Shown here in pieces: positions 1 to 8,566 of a stretch of DNA of 20,986 bases; within the stretch, counting starts at the first letter, position 1, and the number at the start of each line of letters is the position of its first letter. The notes under the pieces were generated by a model, which saw only the letters and a list, made by a program, of their open reading frames with translations, did not search any database and was not told the origin of the DNA. The stretch comes from Pseudomonadota bacterium. GTDB lineage: Bacteria; Desulfobacterota; Syntrophia; Syntrophales; JADFWA01. The translations under genes and the position numbers were made by a program. The stretch is taken from assembly GCA_030596145.1 (NCBI GenBank), contig JAUVKS010000008.1, positions 1 to 20,986 of the forward strand, written 5' to 3'.

Positions 1-527
1 CTTTCAACAAACCGTCTCTTTTCCTGAAGGATTATATATACCACCCTTTTTGACATGCTTCCTATATCGGAATTGCCTCCACTGCCTGTAAATCGATGCG
101 TCGGTTTAAAGTAGTCTCCAATAGAGGTAACATTGACACCACCGTATTTATCGATCGCCGCGCCACCGAGAAATCCAAGAGACACAAAACCCTGCTGGAG
201 ATAATACCCGAAGGTATCAACCAGCCCTCCCAGGGATGAGGCCAGATAACAAGCCCTCTGATCACACACGGACAGCGGAACATGCATCGTTTTCCCATCA
301 CAAATACCGGCTTCATATATCAGAAGCGCGTGAGGAGCAACTGTGAAATTGGCCGTCATAATTCCCACCATGGGAAGACCTGTGCCGGCAAAAACGATAT
401 CATCATCCCTCACTTCATGTGCGCAGGCAACACCCATAAGCTCAGGCAAAGTATAGTCACCTTCTTTGGCCGCCACGTCAGGCATCTTATCGATTAATTC
501 CATAAGTTCTTCTGGAGATTTTTTCAT
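1..527 (-). CDS. CoA-transferase subunit beta (glutaconate/3-oxoacid type), 3' end outside window
   Basis: This is the second subunit of a two-gene family I CoA-transferase, which moves CoA between an acyl-CoA and a free carboxylic acid in the cytoplasm. About 175 codons are present from an ATG at 527; the C-terminus lies beyond the window edge. The start is supported by a purine-rich AGGGGG site about 6 bases upstream and by a gap of only 23 bases from the alpha gene's stop codon. The fragment has the family's Gly-rich stretches (FAGTGLP near residues 46-52, LGFLGGAAID further on) and LIYEAG near residues 69-74. In this family a Glu in that region of the beta subunit carries the CoA thioester, so Glu72 is the likely catalytic residue; that assignment is from memory of the family. 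The substrate cannot be told from sequence. Candidates are glutaconate-like, succinyl/3-oxoacid or ring-cleavage intermediates. The two genes are co-oriented and surely co-transcribed. Confidence 0.88.
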   Translation of the reverse strand, partial: MKKSPEELMELIDKMPDVAAKEGDYTLPELMGVACAHEVRDDDIVFAGTGLPMVGIMTANFTVAPHALLIYEAGICDGKTMHVPLSVCDQRACYLASSLGGLVDTFGYYLQQGFVSLGFLGGAAIDKYGGVNVTSIGDYFKPTHRFTGSGGNSDIGSMSKRVVYIILQEKRRFVE

Positions 528-550
528 TTTTGTTCCCCCTTTCTTTATGA

Positions 551-1606
551 TTAATAGCCCGTCCTTGCTACGGATATCGGTATTGTCATCCTGGGCGCCG
601 GTTTCTTACCCCTTAGCCTGTTGACACTATAACCTGTGAGGCTGTCTGCCTTAATGTCTAACATTACTTCCGCACCCACTTTGATTAGGAGTTCCCTCCA
701 GTTATCCGGTCCGAATACCCACTCATCAAGCCACTTTTTAAGTTCAGCTTCATCCCTCGAGGCTGCGTCCATTCCACGCAGGAACGGCGTGTCATAATCA
801 TAATAGTAAGGTACGGCACTTGGATAGCCCCCATAAGGTACTTCCACAACAGCATCAACAGTAAAATAAGGTATCTGATTGCTTTCGGGATTCTTTCTCA
901 ACTCCGATTCGGGAACGAGTTCTTCACAGGTAAGCACAATCTTGTCACAGGCAAAGACCAGTTCCTTATCAATAGTACTGATACCCCTCCATCTCGCTGT
1001 TCCTTTTTCACCAGCCTGTGCAACATGGATTATTCCAATATCCGGTCTTGCAGCAGGCACAAGGTTTACCAATCCGTCTTCAAAAAACGGGTCATCCATG
1101 GGAACAAACTTTTTCCTTGATATTTTGGGGTTACTTCCATCTCTCAGCCCCGCTTTTCCAAGGGCATCATATTTAGGATCATAAAGGTCTGAACCCAAAG
1201 GGCCATAATAGGGAATAAAGGGAGCCCCTATTGCACCAGCAAGAAATCTCATAGCCATGGCGCCATGCGAGTAATCTTCAAGGATGAGATTACCTTTGGC
1301 GTACTGTCTGTTAAGGTTTATGTCGAGTTTTCCTGCCATTTCACCCCAGCCCATCCAGTCAGTTTCATATATCTTCATTGCCCCAACAGCATTTAAGAGC
1401 CAGGTACATGCGCTACCATGTCTATCCATACAATGCAGATTCTTAATACCCTGCCTTACTGTTTCCCAGGCGAAGGCCATTGGATTCCTGTTTAAGCCGG
1501 TAAACCCCCCCCATGCGACTATCATATCATCTTGCATGTATTTCTTTACCGCTTCCTCAAGTGACAACATCTCCACCTTTTTAGTTTTTCCACGAATTCT
1601 AGGCAT
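551..1606 (-). CDS. CoA-transferase subunit alpha (glutaconate CoA-transferase A-like)
   Basis: This 351-residue protein is the alpha subunit partner of the beta gene just downstream. I chose the ATG at 1606 rather than the longer reading from 1711 because a near-perfect GAAAGGAGGT site sits 5 bases before it, and because the upstream extension looks non-coding. The N-terminal region reads as a typical CoA-transferase alpha chain: a short helix, then MIVAWGGFTGLNRNPMAF (residues 28-45) with the Gly-rich turn that binds the CoA pantetheine or phosphate, followed by the long insertions (GWGEMAGKLDINLNRQYAKG and the FIPYYGPLGSDLYDP region) seen in glutaconate-type alpha subunits. Length is slightly above the usual ~320 residues. 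The substrate is unknown. The locus diverges from a TetR gene; the large intergenic region between them could hold a shared control site, but the TetR gene is more closely linked to the efflux genes. Confidence 0.88.
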   Translation of the reverse strand: MPRIRGKTKKVEMLSLEEAVKKYMQDDMIVAWGGFTGLNRNPMAFAWETVRQGIKNLHCMDRHGSACTWLLNAVGAMKIYETDWMGWGEMAGKLDINLNRQYAKGNLILEDYSHGAMAMRFLAGAIGAPFIPYYGPLGSDLYDPKYDALGKAGLRDGSNPKISRKKFVPMDDPFFEDGLVNLVPAARPDIGIIHVAQAGEKGTARWRGISTIDKELVFACDKIVLTCEELVPESELRKNPESNQIPYFTVDAVVEVPYGGYPSAVPYYYDYDTPFLRGMDAASRDEAELKKWLDEWVFGPDNWRELLIKVGAEVMLDIKADSLTGYSVNRLRGKKPAPRMTIPISVARTGY

Positions 1607-1720
1607 CGCTACCTCCTTTCGGTTACAAAAGTAATTCCCCCTTACTTTACTCGCTCCAGATATAACCGGAGCACTCTTCGCGCTAAACTTGTCGAGAGCT
1701 TTGAATAACAAACCTTTTCT

Positions 1721-1790
1721 GTCATTCCCACGAAAGTGGGAATCTAAAAAAGAGTTGAAAATACTATATTCCCGTTTGCACGGGAATGAC
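1721..1790. repeat. REP-like palindromic repeat with two internal hairpins
   Basis: A 70-base inverted repeat begins GTCATTCCC and ends GGGAATGAC. Each half is itself a hairpin: GTCATTCCCACGAAAGTGGG at 1721-1740 running into AAT, and ATTCCCGTTTGCACGGGAAT at 1768-1787. It lies upstream of the CoA-transferase alpha start, so it would be in that mRNA's leader if the promoter at 2010-2039 is used. Paired GTCATTCCC hairpins are a familiar class of intergenic repeat in proteobacterial genomes. No transposase is nearby. Confidence 0.75.
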
Positions 1791-1840
1791 CATTTAGAAT
1801 ATATATGGCAAAATTCAAAGGTCTCTTATCCTTCCTGATG

Positions 1841-1913
1841 AAAACTGATTCACCCCCTTCCATTCAATAATTTAAGATCAACAATTTAAAAAGGGGATAG
1901 AGGACTCAGTTTT
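1841..1913. repeat. Imperfect inverted repeat, AAAACTGA / TCAGTTTT arms
   Basis: AAAACTGA at 1841-1848 is matched by TCAGTTTT at 1906-1913. Inside these arms, a CCCCCTT run near 1853-1858 can pair with AAGGGG near 1891-1896. The centre is AT-rich. The structure lies in the divergent region and overlaps no gene. It may be a decayed repeat or a structured leader of the minus-strand transcript; no T-run makes it a clear terminator. Confidence 0.45.
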
Positions 1914-2009
1914 TAGCTATTGTCCCCTATTGTTACCCTCTTTTAATCAGTGTCTGTTAAGACTTCCCCCTTTGATAAGTACATATAAAACAGATCACGC
2001 ATCCGCATT

Positions 2010-2039
2010 TATATAAAAGATATTATGTCAAATTGTCAA
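2010..2039 (-). promoter_or_regulatory. Candidate promoter for the CoA-transferase genes
   Basis: On the minus strand TTGACA (2039-2034, a perfect -35) is followed after 18 bases by TATATA (2015-2010). The predicted transcript would start near 2003 and carry a leader of about 400 bases, including the REP-like repeat, before the alpha gene. It faces away from the TetR promoter about 70 bases further on. Support is by consensus only. Confidence 0.35.
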
Positions 2040-2107
2040 GCGGAAAAGGTGTATACGTAGACAAAATGCTATGTTTTTATTTTCTGCTAATATCCAGTAA
2101 TTTTTGC

Positions 2108-2136
2108 TTGACTTCTGACCGGAAAGTTCTTATTTT
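2108..2136 (+). promoter_or_regulatory. Candidate promoter for the TetR-efflux operon
   Basis: TTGACT (2108-2113) and TATTTT (2131-2136) are separated by 17 bases, giving a predicted start near 2143. This is the only good consensus before the TetR gene. A repressor that controls itself would be expected to bind here, but no clean dyad operator overlaps it, only the short ACTT...AAGT arms around 2111-2127. Confidence 0.4.
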
Positions 2137-2184
2137 GACTACTTCGTTTCAACTTTGACCATGCAGTTTTACCGGGTAGATGAG

Positions 2185-2817
2185 ATGGCTGATAAAAAGC
2201 ATGAACGTAAAAAGGTTCTGGAAACTTTTACGAAACAGGACATCATGGATGCGGCAATCCAGGTACTTACTCATCATGGCATTCAGGGTCTTACGATGGA
2301 CAGGGTAGCTAAGGAAGCGGGGGTGGCCAAGGGCACCCTTTACGTCCATTTCAAAAACAAGGAGCAGATTCTTAAATCCGCCGTTGAGTCAAGCTTCGCA
2401 CCGCTGGTTGAAGAACTCTCTAACTTGCTCGACAGCGACCTTTCCCCGGATAAGAAACTTGAAGGATTTACCTCTCGTTATTTAGAATACTTCGATGCGC
2501 ACAGTGACTTCCTCCGCGTCCTTCTTTACGATCGCCAACAAGCCCACGCCCAAAGCAGGCGTTATCGAACCAACCGGTACTGGACCCTTGTTGAAAAGAT
2601 AGCCAAAGTCGTGGAAGATGGCATACGGTCAAGTCTCTTCCAGCCTCTAGACCCTTCAAGGATAGCTGTCATATTTATAGAAACAAACGTTGCGGTGGCC
2701 ATACATCGCCTCTGGAGCAAAAGTCCTGAACAGATCGAGGATGACGCGGCACTGGTATCAGAAATGCTCCTTTATGGCATAGCCACCAGCCGACCACAGG
2801 ATGAAATGAAACTTTAG
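2185..2817 (+). CDS. TetR/AcrR-family transcriptional regulator
   Basis: This is a 210-residue regulator with an N-terminal TetR helix-turn-helix: FTKQDIMDAAIQVLTHHGIQGLTMDRVAKEAGVAKG... through TLYVHFKNKEQIL, at about residues 15-63. The conserved GVAKGTLYVHF recognition-helix signature is intact. The C-terminal ~145 residues form the variable helical ligand-binding and dimer domain. I prefer the ATG at 2185 because the protein then opens directly into a charged lead and the HTH, with a weak GGGTAGATGAG before it. In-frame alternatives are ATG at 2161 and TTG at 2155, neither with a visible ribosome site. The next gene starts 10 bases after its stop, so it heads the efflux operon and most likely represses it until a substrate of the pump binds. 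The ligand is unknown. Confidence 0.9.
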   Translation: MADKKHERKKVLETFTKQDIMDAAIQVLTHHGIQGLTMDRVAKEAGVAKGTLYVHFKNKEQILKSAVESSFAPLVEELSNLLDSDLSPDKKLEGFTSRYLEYFDAHSDFLRVLLYDRQQAHAQSRRYRTNRYWTLVEKIAKVVEDGIRSSLFQPLDPSRIAVIFIETNVAVAIHRLWSKSPEQIEDDAALVSEMLLYGIATSRPQDEMKL

Positions 2818-2827
2818 AGGACAAATT

Positions 2828-4237
2828 ATGATGAGACCACTAATCGCCTGTTTTATTATTATATACTCTACGCTGTTCTGCGGTTGTATTAACAAAGACG
2901 TCATCCAGAAGGATCTTACAGCTTCACGGGAACATGCCTTCCGGCAATGGTCAGCACAAAAGCTCCAGAAGGCCAGAGACGAAACCATTATTCATGGGAA
3001 GCTCACGCTGGAGGATGCCCTGAAGCTTGCCCTTGCCCATAACCGTACCCTCCAGATCGCAATGGAGGAAAAAAACGTTTCAAGTGGCCTTATCCTTGAA
3101 TCCTACGGAGAAGTGCTTCCAAATGTTTCTCTTAACGGGACATATACACATCTGGATTCGGACAGCAAAGATTACGAAGGACAAACATATAGGGGACAAC
3201 TTGACAATTACTCGGGAACGCTCTCCGTTACGCAGCCCATATTTCGTGGTGGAGCAGCCGCTGCGGCCCTAAGGGCCTCAAAGTATTATGACATGTTGGT
3301 GGATGAAAATGTGCGTGCAGCTGTTCAGGACACAATTTACGAGACTGTCAAAGCCTACTACCAGGTTTCGCTCAGCAGGGAACAACAGCGCGTAACACAA
3401 ACATATGCTGACCTTGCCGAGGCCCACCTGAAAGACGTAGAAATAAAGCGGAAATTTGGTGTGGCGTCGGATTTCAACGTTCTGAGGTCCCAGGTTGAGC
3501 TGTCCAACGCAAGAGCTGAATTGATCATCTTCCAGAACAGGCTCCATCAGGCTACCACCTCCCTCCTGAAAACCCTTGGGGTGTCACAGGAAAGCAAGGT
3601 CGAACTTACAGACCATCTGATCTATAAGCCCGTTTCCGTGGAGGAAGAAGAGGTGATTCGCAAAGCATTTCTGAACCGGCCTGACCTTGCGGGCGCCGAA
3701 TTGACCATGAGACTCCAAAGAGAATCGCTTAAAAAAGCATATAGCAAATACTGGCCCGAAATCGACGCATTCTACGGTTACTCCTTATCGAAACCTGACC
3801 CGCATTTCTCCACGAAAAATGAGTGGGGAGATGGCTGGAAGGCCGGTATCGAAATGAACATATCCATCTTTGACGGTCTAAGGCGTGAAGGCAAGGTGGC
3901 TCAGGAACGTGCCACACTGAGACAGAAGAATATCGAGCTGCTGGACAAGGAGGAACAGGCCCTCTTCGAGGTACGCAACGCTGTCCTGAATCTCGAGGAT
4001 GCCGTCGAATCTGTAGATGTTCAAAAGTTGACCATCGAAAAGGCCAGTGAAGGGCTCAGAATCGCGGAAGTGGGATACAGGGAAGGAACACTCGATCAGG
4101 TTTCCGTTCTGGATGCCCGTGCCGCCCTCACCAAGGCGCAACTTTTACATTACAGGAGTCTGTATGACCACGCCCTCGCACGACTCGACCTGCAGAAGGC
4201 CATGGGCGTCCTGAGTCCCAAGGAGAGTAAGCAGTAG
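2828..4237 (+). CDS. TolC-family outer-membrane efflux channel, probable lipoprotein
   Basis: This 469-residue protein is the outer-membrane factor of a tripartite efflux pump. It would trimerise into a beta-barrel with a long periplasmic helical tunnel. The N-terminus is a hydrophobic signal of about 16 residues ending FCGC; Cys20 fits a lipidation site, although Phe at -3 is unusual. Two repeats of the outer-membrane efflux domain follow: the first has LTLEDALKLALAHNRTLQIA near residues 60-79 and a TQPIFRGGAAAAALRA strand-turn-helix. The second has the matching MNISIFDGLRREGKVAQERA segment and ends in a YREGTLDQVSVLDARAALTKAQ helix typical of the family. The start at 2828 (ATGATG) is preceded by AGAGGA. 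It lies 10 bases after the TetR gene and 76 bases before the pump gene, and that second gap holds a copy of the CTTTAG repeat. Symbol left blank because orthology to a named factor is not clear. Confidence 0.92.
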   Translation: MMRPLIACFIIIYSTLFCGCINKDVIQKDLTASREHAFRQWSAQKLQKARDETIIHGKLTLEDALKLALAHNRTLQIAMEEKNVSSGLILESYGEVLPNVSLNGTYTHLDSDSKDYEGQTYRGQLDNYSGTLSVTQPIFRGGAAAAALRASKYYDMLVDENVRAAVQDTIYETVKAYYQVSLSREQQRVTQTYADLAEAHLKDVEIKRKFGVASDFNVLRSQVELSNARAELIIFQNRLHQATTSLLKTLGVSQESKVELTDHLIYKPVSVEEEEVIRKAFLNRPDLAGAELTMRLQRESLKKAYSKYWPEIDAFYGYSLSKPDPHFSTKNEWGDGWKAGIEMNISIFDGLRREGKVAQERATLRQKNIELLDKEEQALFEVRNAVLNLEDAVESVDVQKLTIEKASEGLRIAEVGYREGTLDQVSVLDARAALTKAQLLHYRSLYDHALARLDLQKAMGVLSPKESKQ

Positions 4238-4275
4238 CGCAGTTTGGGTGCAATTTTAATATAATTAGCTAAAAT

Positions 4276-4294
4276 CCTTAACTTTAGGCACTTT
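4276..4294. repeat. Short copy of the CTTTAG intergenic repeat
   Basis: A 17-base stretch at 4278-4294, TTAACTTTAGGCACTTT, recurs exactly at 19545-19561 and almost exactly, inverted, at 15558-15575. It lies between the outer-membrane factor and the pump gene, about 20 bases before the latter's start. Confidence 0.6.
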
Positions 4295-4313
4295 CATATA
4301 AAGGTAAATCAAT

Positions 4314-7300
4314 ATGCTGATTTCAGATGTTTCGATACGCCGCCCCGTCACCACCCTGACAGTCATGGCCGCCATCATTATCTTCGGGTGGCTCGCCTTC
4401 AAGGGCATGGGTGTAGACCTTTATCCGGAGGTCGATTTTCCCGTGGTGACGGTAACAACGACTCTTGAGGGCGCCAGCCCTGAAATCATGGATAAGGACG
4501 TAACGGATGTCCTGGAAGAACAGATCAACACCATCGGCGGTATCAAAAATATAATGTCCCAGAGTTTTGAAGGCCGTTCACAGATTAAGGTCGAGTTCGA
4601 GCTTGAAAAGGACGTCGACATAGCCGCACAGGAGGTTCGGGCCAAGGTGAACCTGGCCGAGCGTGATCTACCCGATGATGTGGACAAACCAATCGTGGAT
4701 AAAATGGATATCGCCGCCAGGGCGATAATGTGGCTGGCAGTGTACGGAAGTGTAGACTACAGCAAGCTGTCCTACTATGCCGACAAGGTACTCAAAGAAC
4801 AGCTCCAGTCGGTAAGCGGTGTTGGAAACATTCAGACGGCTGGTCTCAGGAAGAGGGAGATTCGTGTCTGGCTGGACCCGGAAAAACTTGAGGGACGCGG
4901 GCTCACAGCCCGGGATGTGGTTCGGGCCATCCGGATGAAACATGTGGAACTGCCCGGAGGCCGAATCGAAACGGGTCTCAAGGAATACAGCATCAAGGTC
5001 GAGGGTGAGTATACCTCAGTTGATGCCCTTCGCGATCTGGTCGTAGCCGAACGGGACGGCACCATTATTACTCTCAAGGATATCGGGAGGGTAGACGACA
5101 GCTTTGAAGATCTGAGGACTATCGCCCATTTCAACGGGATTCCCACCGTCGCTCTCGGAATCAGAAAACAGTCGGGCACCAATACGGTGGCCGTGGCGGA
5201 CGCCATCAAGAAAAAAATGGGGGAGATAAAAGGACATGCACCTGAAGGCATCTTAATCGCCAGCGCCTATGACACATCCACTTTTATTAAGGCATCCATG
5301 GAGGGTGTTCAGTTTGACATCATCTTCGGCATAATCCTGACCGCCCTTATCATGTATATCTTTCTCAGAAATCTCCGGATTACCTTTATCAGCATCATGG
5401 CCATCCCCATCTCCCTGATCGGCGGTTTCGTCCTTATGAATGCACTTGGTTTCACCATCAACAATCTGACGATGCTGGCCATGTCGTTATCCGTGGGAAT
5501 AGTCATCGATGACACCATCGTCGTACTTGAAAACATCTTTCGTCACGTGGAAGAAGGAGTCGACCGGGTTCAGGCCGCCCGGACAGGCACCAGCGAGGTT
5601 GGCCTGGCCGTTCTGGCCGCAACATCCTCCATCGCCGCCGTCTTTATCCCTGTGGCCTTTATGAAGGGACTTATCGGCCGCTTCTTTTACCAGTTCGGCC
5701 TCACCGTGGCGCTGACCATTATTATTTCGGCCATTGTATCCCTGACACTGACCCCGATGCTCTGCTCGCGGATGCTCCACCACCAGACATCACACAAGAG
5801 AATCTATGTCATTCTTGAAAATGCCTTCATTGCGCTGGAACGGATGTACAGGAAAGCCCTGGAGTGGGCGGTTTCTCACCGCTGGATCGTAATCGCCATC
5901 GCTATAGTCGCCTTCATATCGAGTGTCTTCCTCCTGCCGTTTATCGGCACCGAGTTCACAACGAAGTCTGACGAGGGGCGCTTTATGGTAAATTTCGAAC
6001 TCCCCACGGGCACCGCCATAGAGCAGACAAATCTGCGTCTCAATGAGATGGAAAAAGTCATCTTTTCACAACCTGAGGTGAAACATGCATTCGGGTCCAT
6101 CGGAACGGGGTCCACCAAAGAAGTCAACAAGGGACGTTTCTTCGTGGCCCTCGTGCCCAAAGATGAGAGAGAGGCAAGCCAGCAGGAGATGATGAAGCGT
6201 TTCCGCGAGTTGTTCAAGACTCACGAAGACATGCTCGTCAGCATCGCGCACCTGTCTAAAGTGGGAGGGGGGAGCCGCAACGCGGACATCCAGCTCGTCA
6301 TTCAGGGGCCAACCGTGAATGATATCGCACGGGTAAGCGATCAGGTGGTAGCAGATATCAAATCCCGGAAAGAATTCGTCGACGTGGATACTGACCTGCG
6401 CATTACCAAGCCGGACGTGAAGGTGCGTATCAACCGTGGCCTGGCAAATGATCTGGGCGTGGACGTGCGTTCCATCTCCGACGAAATTTACACCCTTTTC
6501 GGCGGCGTGGAAGCGGCCAAGTTCAAAGAAGGGGGCTACCGTTACGATATCAGGGTCAAGGCCCTGCCGGAGTATAGATTAACCCCCTCCGACCTTGAAC
6601 TCATTTCCGTGCGCGGTCGGGATGGCCGCCTCATCAAGGCCCCGAATCTGATCACGTACGAAGTGAGCAGCGGACCCAACGTAATTAACCGTTTTGACCG
6701 TTCGCGCGCGGTGACACTCTATGCAAACGTTGATGGCATCGCCGCGGGAGAGGGGCTCAAGGAAGTGGAAAATACTATATCCAGATACATGCCGCGGGAC
6801 GGAAACTGGGGCATGGAACTTGTGGGAAGGACCAAGTCCTTTCGAGAATCATTCGGGTATCTTATGGACGCCCTGCTCATAGCCATAGTGGTCATCTATA
6901 TGGTACTGTGTATCCAGTTCGAATCTTTTGTCCACCCCTTCACGATGATGATCTCTCTGCCCCTGTGTATGATCGGTGTGTTCGGGGCATTGCTTATTAC
7001 GGGCAAAACACTGAACATCTTTTCCTTTATCGGTGTAATTATGTTGATGGGTATCGTTACCAAAAACGGAATCCTCCTCGTGGATTTTGCCAACCAGCAG
7101 AGGCGGAAGGGCATGGATAAGGTTCAGGCCATGCTGACAGCGGGATCTATCCGGTTCAGACCGATCATAATGACCGCGGCTACCGTCGTTATCAGTGTTG
7201 TCCCCGTCGCTCTTGCCCTGAGCGAGGGAGGTGAAACCCGCGCCCCTATGGCCGTGGCTATTATAGGGGGTGTGTTCTCCTCGACACTTCTTACCCTGCT

Positions 7301-7421
7301 GGTTGTCCCCGTCGTTTACCTCTTGCTGGACGATGCCCAGGCCTGGGTCACCATAAAAATCAATACACTTCGGCGCAGGTCGCACAGACCCGCCACTGAA
7401 AATATAGAAGGAGGGAAATGA
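4314..7421 (+). CDS. RND efflux transporter, HAE1 (AcrB-like) family
   Basis: This is the proton-driven inner-membrane subunit of the pump, 1035 residues, full length for the family. It opens with the typical short cytoplasmic lead SDVSIRRPVTT and TM1, then a long periplasmic porter domain containing GVDLYPEVDFPVV. TM2-6 include SLSVGIVIDDTIVVLENIFRH; Asp399 and Asp400 match the proton-relay aspartates of AcrB TM4. A second porter loop runs from about residue 545 to 850. TM8-12 follow, with GIVTKNGILLVDFANQ carrying Lys917, the counterpart of the TM10 relay lysine. The sequence is of the hydrophobic/amphiphilic exporter type rather than the metal (CzcA) type. The substrate is not predictable. 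It overlaps the adaptor gene by 4 bases (ATGA), so the two are translationally coupled. An AAAGG sits upstream of the ATG. Confidence 0.95.
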   Translation: MLISDVSIRRPVTTLTVMAAIIIFGWLAFKGMGVDLYPEVDFPVVTVTTTLEGASPEIMDKDVTDVLEEQINTIGGIKNIMSQSFEGRSQIKVEFELEKDVDIAAQEVRAKVNLAERDLPDDVDKPIVDKMDIAARAIMWLAVYGSVDYSKLSYYADKVLKEQLQSVSGVGNIQTAGLRKREIRVWLDPEKLEGRGLTARDVVRAIRMKHVELPGGRIETGLKEYSIKVEGEYTSVDALRDLVVAERDGTIITLKDIGRVDDSFEDLRTIAHFNGIPTVALGIRKQSGTNTVAVADAIKKKMGEIKGHAPEGILIASAYDTSTFIKASMEGVQFDIIFGIILTALIMYIFLRNLRITFISIMAIPISLIGGFVLMNALGFTINNLTMLAMSLSVGIVIDDTIVVLENIFRHVEEGVDRVQAARTGTSEVGLAVLAATSSIAAVFIPVAFMKGLIGRFFYQFGLTVALTIIISAIVSLTLTPMLCSRMLHHQTSHKRIYVILENAFIALERMYRKALEWAVSHRWIVIAIAIVAFISSVFLLPFIGTEFTTKSDEGRFMVNFELPTGTAIEQTNLRLNEMEKVIFSQPEVKHAFGSIGTGSTKEVNKGRFFVALVPKDEREASQQEMMKRFRELFKTHEDMLVSIAHLSKVGGGSRNADIQLVIQGPTVNDIARVSDQVVADIKSRKEFVDVDTDLRITKPDVKVRINRGLANDLGVDVRSISDEIYTLFGGVEAAKFKEGGYRYDIRVKALPEYRLTPSDLELISVRGRDGRLIKAPNLITYEVSSGPNVINRFDRSRAVTLYANVDGIAAGEGLKEVENTISRYMPRDGNWGMELVGRTKSFRESFGYLMDALLIAIVVIYMVLCIQFESFVHPFTMMISLPLCMIGVFGALLITGKTLNIFSFIGVIMLMGIVTKNGILLVDFANQQRRKGMDKVQAMLTAGSIRFRPIIMTAATVVISVVPVALALSEGGETRAPMAVAIIGGVFSSTLLTLLVVPVVYLLLDDAQAWVTIKINTLRRRSHRPATENIEGGK

Positions 7422-8554
7422 TGAAACGTATGTTAAGGAGGTCAATCGCCATTCTGATAATCCTGTCCCTTATGCTCTTTTCCGCCGGATGTGAAAAGGA
7501 CAAAGATGCGCATAGAACGGAAACTCGCGATAAGATGAGCCCACGTAGCGTAACTACTGCAACTGTAGAATTACGTAATGTTCAACCCTCCTCAGCACAG
7601 GCCACGGGAACTATGGTTCCCCGACGCCACACGGATCTCCACGCTCTGGTGGATGGTCAGATTGAAAAACTTCCGGTAGATATTGGAGAACGTGTCAAAA
7701 AAGGTCAACTCCTTTTCAAAATACGTACGGTAGATTACCGTCTGTCACTTCAGCATGCGGAGGCAAACCTCGCCCGTGCCAGAGTTGTCATAAAAGACAA
7801 AAAGCGGGAAAAGGACAGGATGCAAAATCTCTTCAAAGCGGGTTCGGCCTCGGAACAACTGAGGGACCTGGCCATCACAGCTTACGAAGAAGCGGAAGCA
7901 GCACTCAAACAGGCACAGGCCGCGCGTGACACCGCAAGACAATTCCTTATCGACTGTACTGTTAACGCCCACTACGACGGCGTAGTGACAGCAAGATATG
8001 TAGAGGAGGGTGAGTATGTGAAGAAAGGTGCCAGAGTCGTGGAAATCATGGACCTTACCATTCTCAACGCTGAAATGGAACTCCCCGAACGTTACGCTGG
8101 AAAGATTGACCAGAATCTACCCGTCACTCTTTCATTCGGTTCCCGATCCGAGTCTGTCGCCGGGAAGATTGTAGCTGTCAACCCCAAGGTAAACCCGGCA
8201 AACCGGACATTCCTCGTAAAGGTAGCCGTGGATAACAAGAATGGAAAACTCCAGGCCGGACTTTTTTGCTCAGCCAGTTTTCAGTTTCCCATCAGGAAAA
8301 ATCAACTGACCATTCCAAGCGCAGCACTCAGCAGGGACGAGGGCTATTCAGCGGTCTGGGTCGTCAAAGACGGGAAAGCTTATCGACGCAAGGTTCGCGA
8401 GGGAGGAATTACAAATGGCCTGGTCTGGATACTGGATGGTCTGAAAGCCGGGGATTTAGTCATCACTAAAGGCACAAGCGGCCTTATTAAAGGTTCGGAA
8501 GTGGTTATTGAAAAACCGAAAGAAAAGGCTAAAGACGAAGAGCAAAAGAAATAA
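7418..8554 (+). CDS. RND efflux periplasmic adaptor (membrane fusion protein), lipoprotein
   Basis: This 378-residue adaptor would bridge the pump and the outer-membrane channel. Residues 1-24 form a lipoprotein signal (hydrophobic core IAILIILSLML, then SAGC with Cys25 at the lipidation site). Next come the first lipoyl half (VDGQIEKLPVDIGERVKKGQLL), an alpha-hairpin coiled coil at about residues 108-170 rich in Ala, Glu, Arg and Lys, the second lipoyl half (NAHYDGVVTARYVEEGEYVKKG), a beta-barrel domain and a membrane-proximal domain ending LKAGDLVITKGTSGL. The C-terminal tail is strongly Lys/Glu-rich. The start at 7418 overlaps the pump's stop, with GAAGGAGGG directly upstream; the ATG at 7421 is an equal alternative. 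Placing the adaptor last, after channel and pump, differs from the common adaptor-pump-channel order. Confidence 0.94.
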   Translation: MMKRMLRRSIAILIILSLMLFSAGCEKDKDAHRTETRDKMSPRSVTTATVELRNVQPSSAQATGTMVPRRHTDLHALVDGQIEKLPVDIGERVKKGQLLFKIRTVDYRLSLQHAEANLARARVVIKDKKREKDRMQNLFKAGSASEQLRDLAITAYEEAEAALKQAQAARDTARQFLIDCTVNAHYDGVVTARYVEEGEYVKKGARVVEIMDLTILNAEMELPERYAGKIDQNLPVTLSFGSRSESVAGKIVAVNPKVNPANRTFLVKVAVDNKNGKLQAGLFCSASFQFPIRKNQLTIPSAALSRDEGYSAVWVVKDGKAYRRKVREGGITNGLVWILDGLKAGDLVITKGTSGLIKGSEVVIEKPKEKAKDEEQKK

Positions 8555-8566
8555 ACTGTCATTTTG

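Noticed and set aside
1607..1711. N-terminal extension of the CoA-transferase alpha subunit.
   Set aside because: A strong ribosome site precedes the ATG at 1606, and the extension does not look like the family's N-terminus.
6849..7445. A 198-codon minus-strand frame inside the RND pump gene.
   Set aside because: It is a shadow frame rich in His, Asp and Gly caused by the codon pattern of the membrane protein on the other strand.
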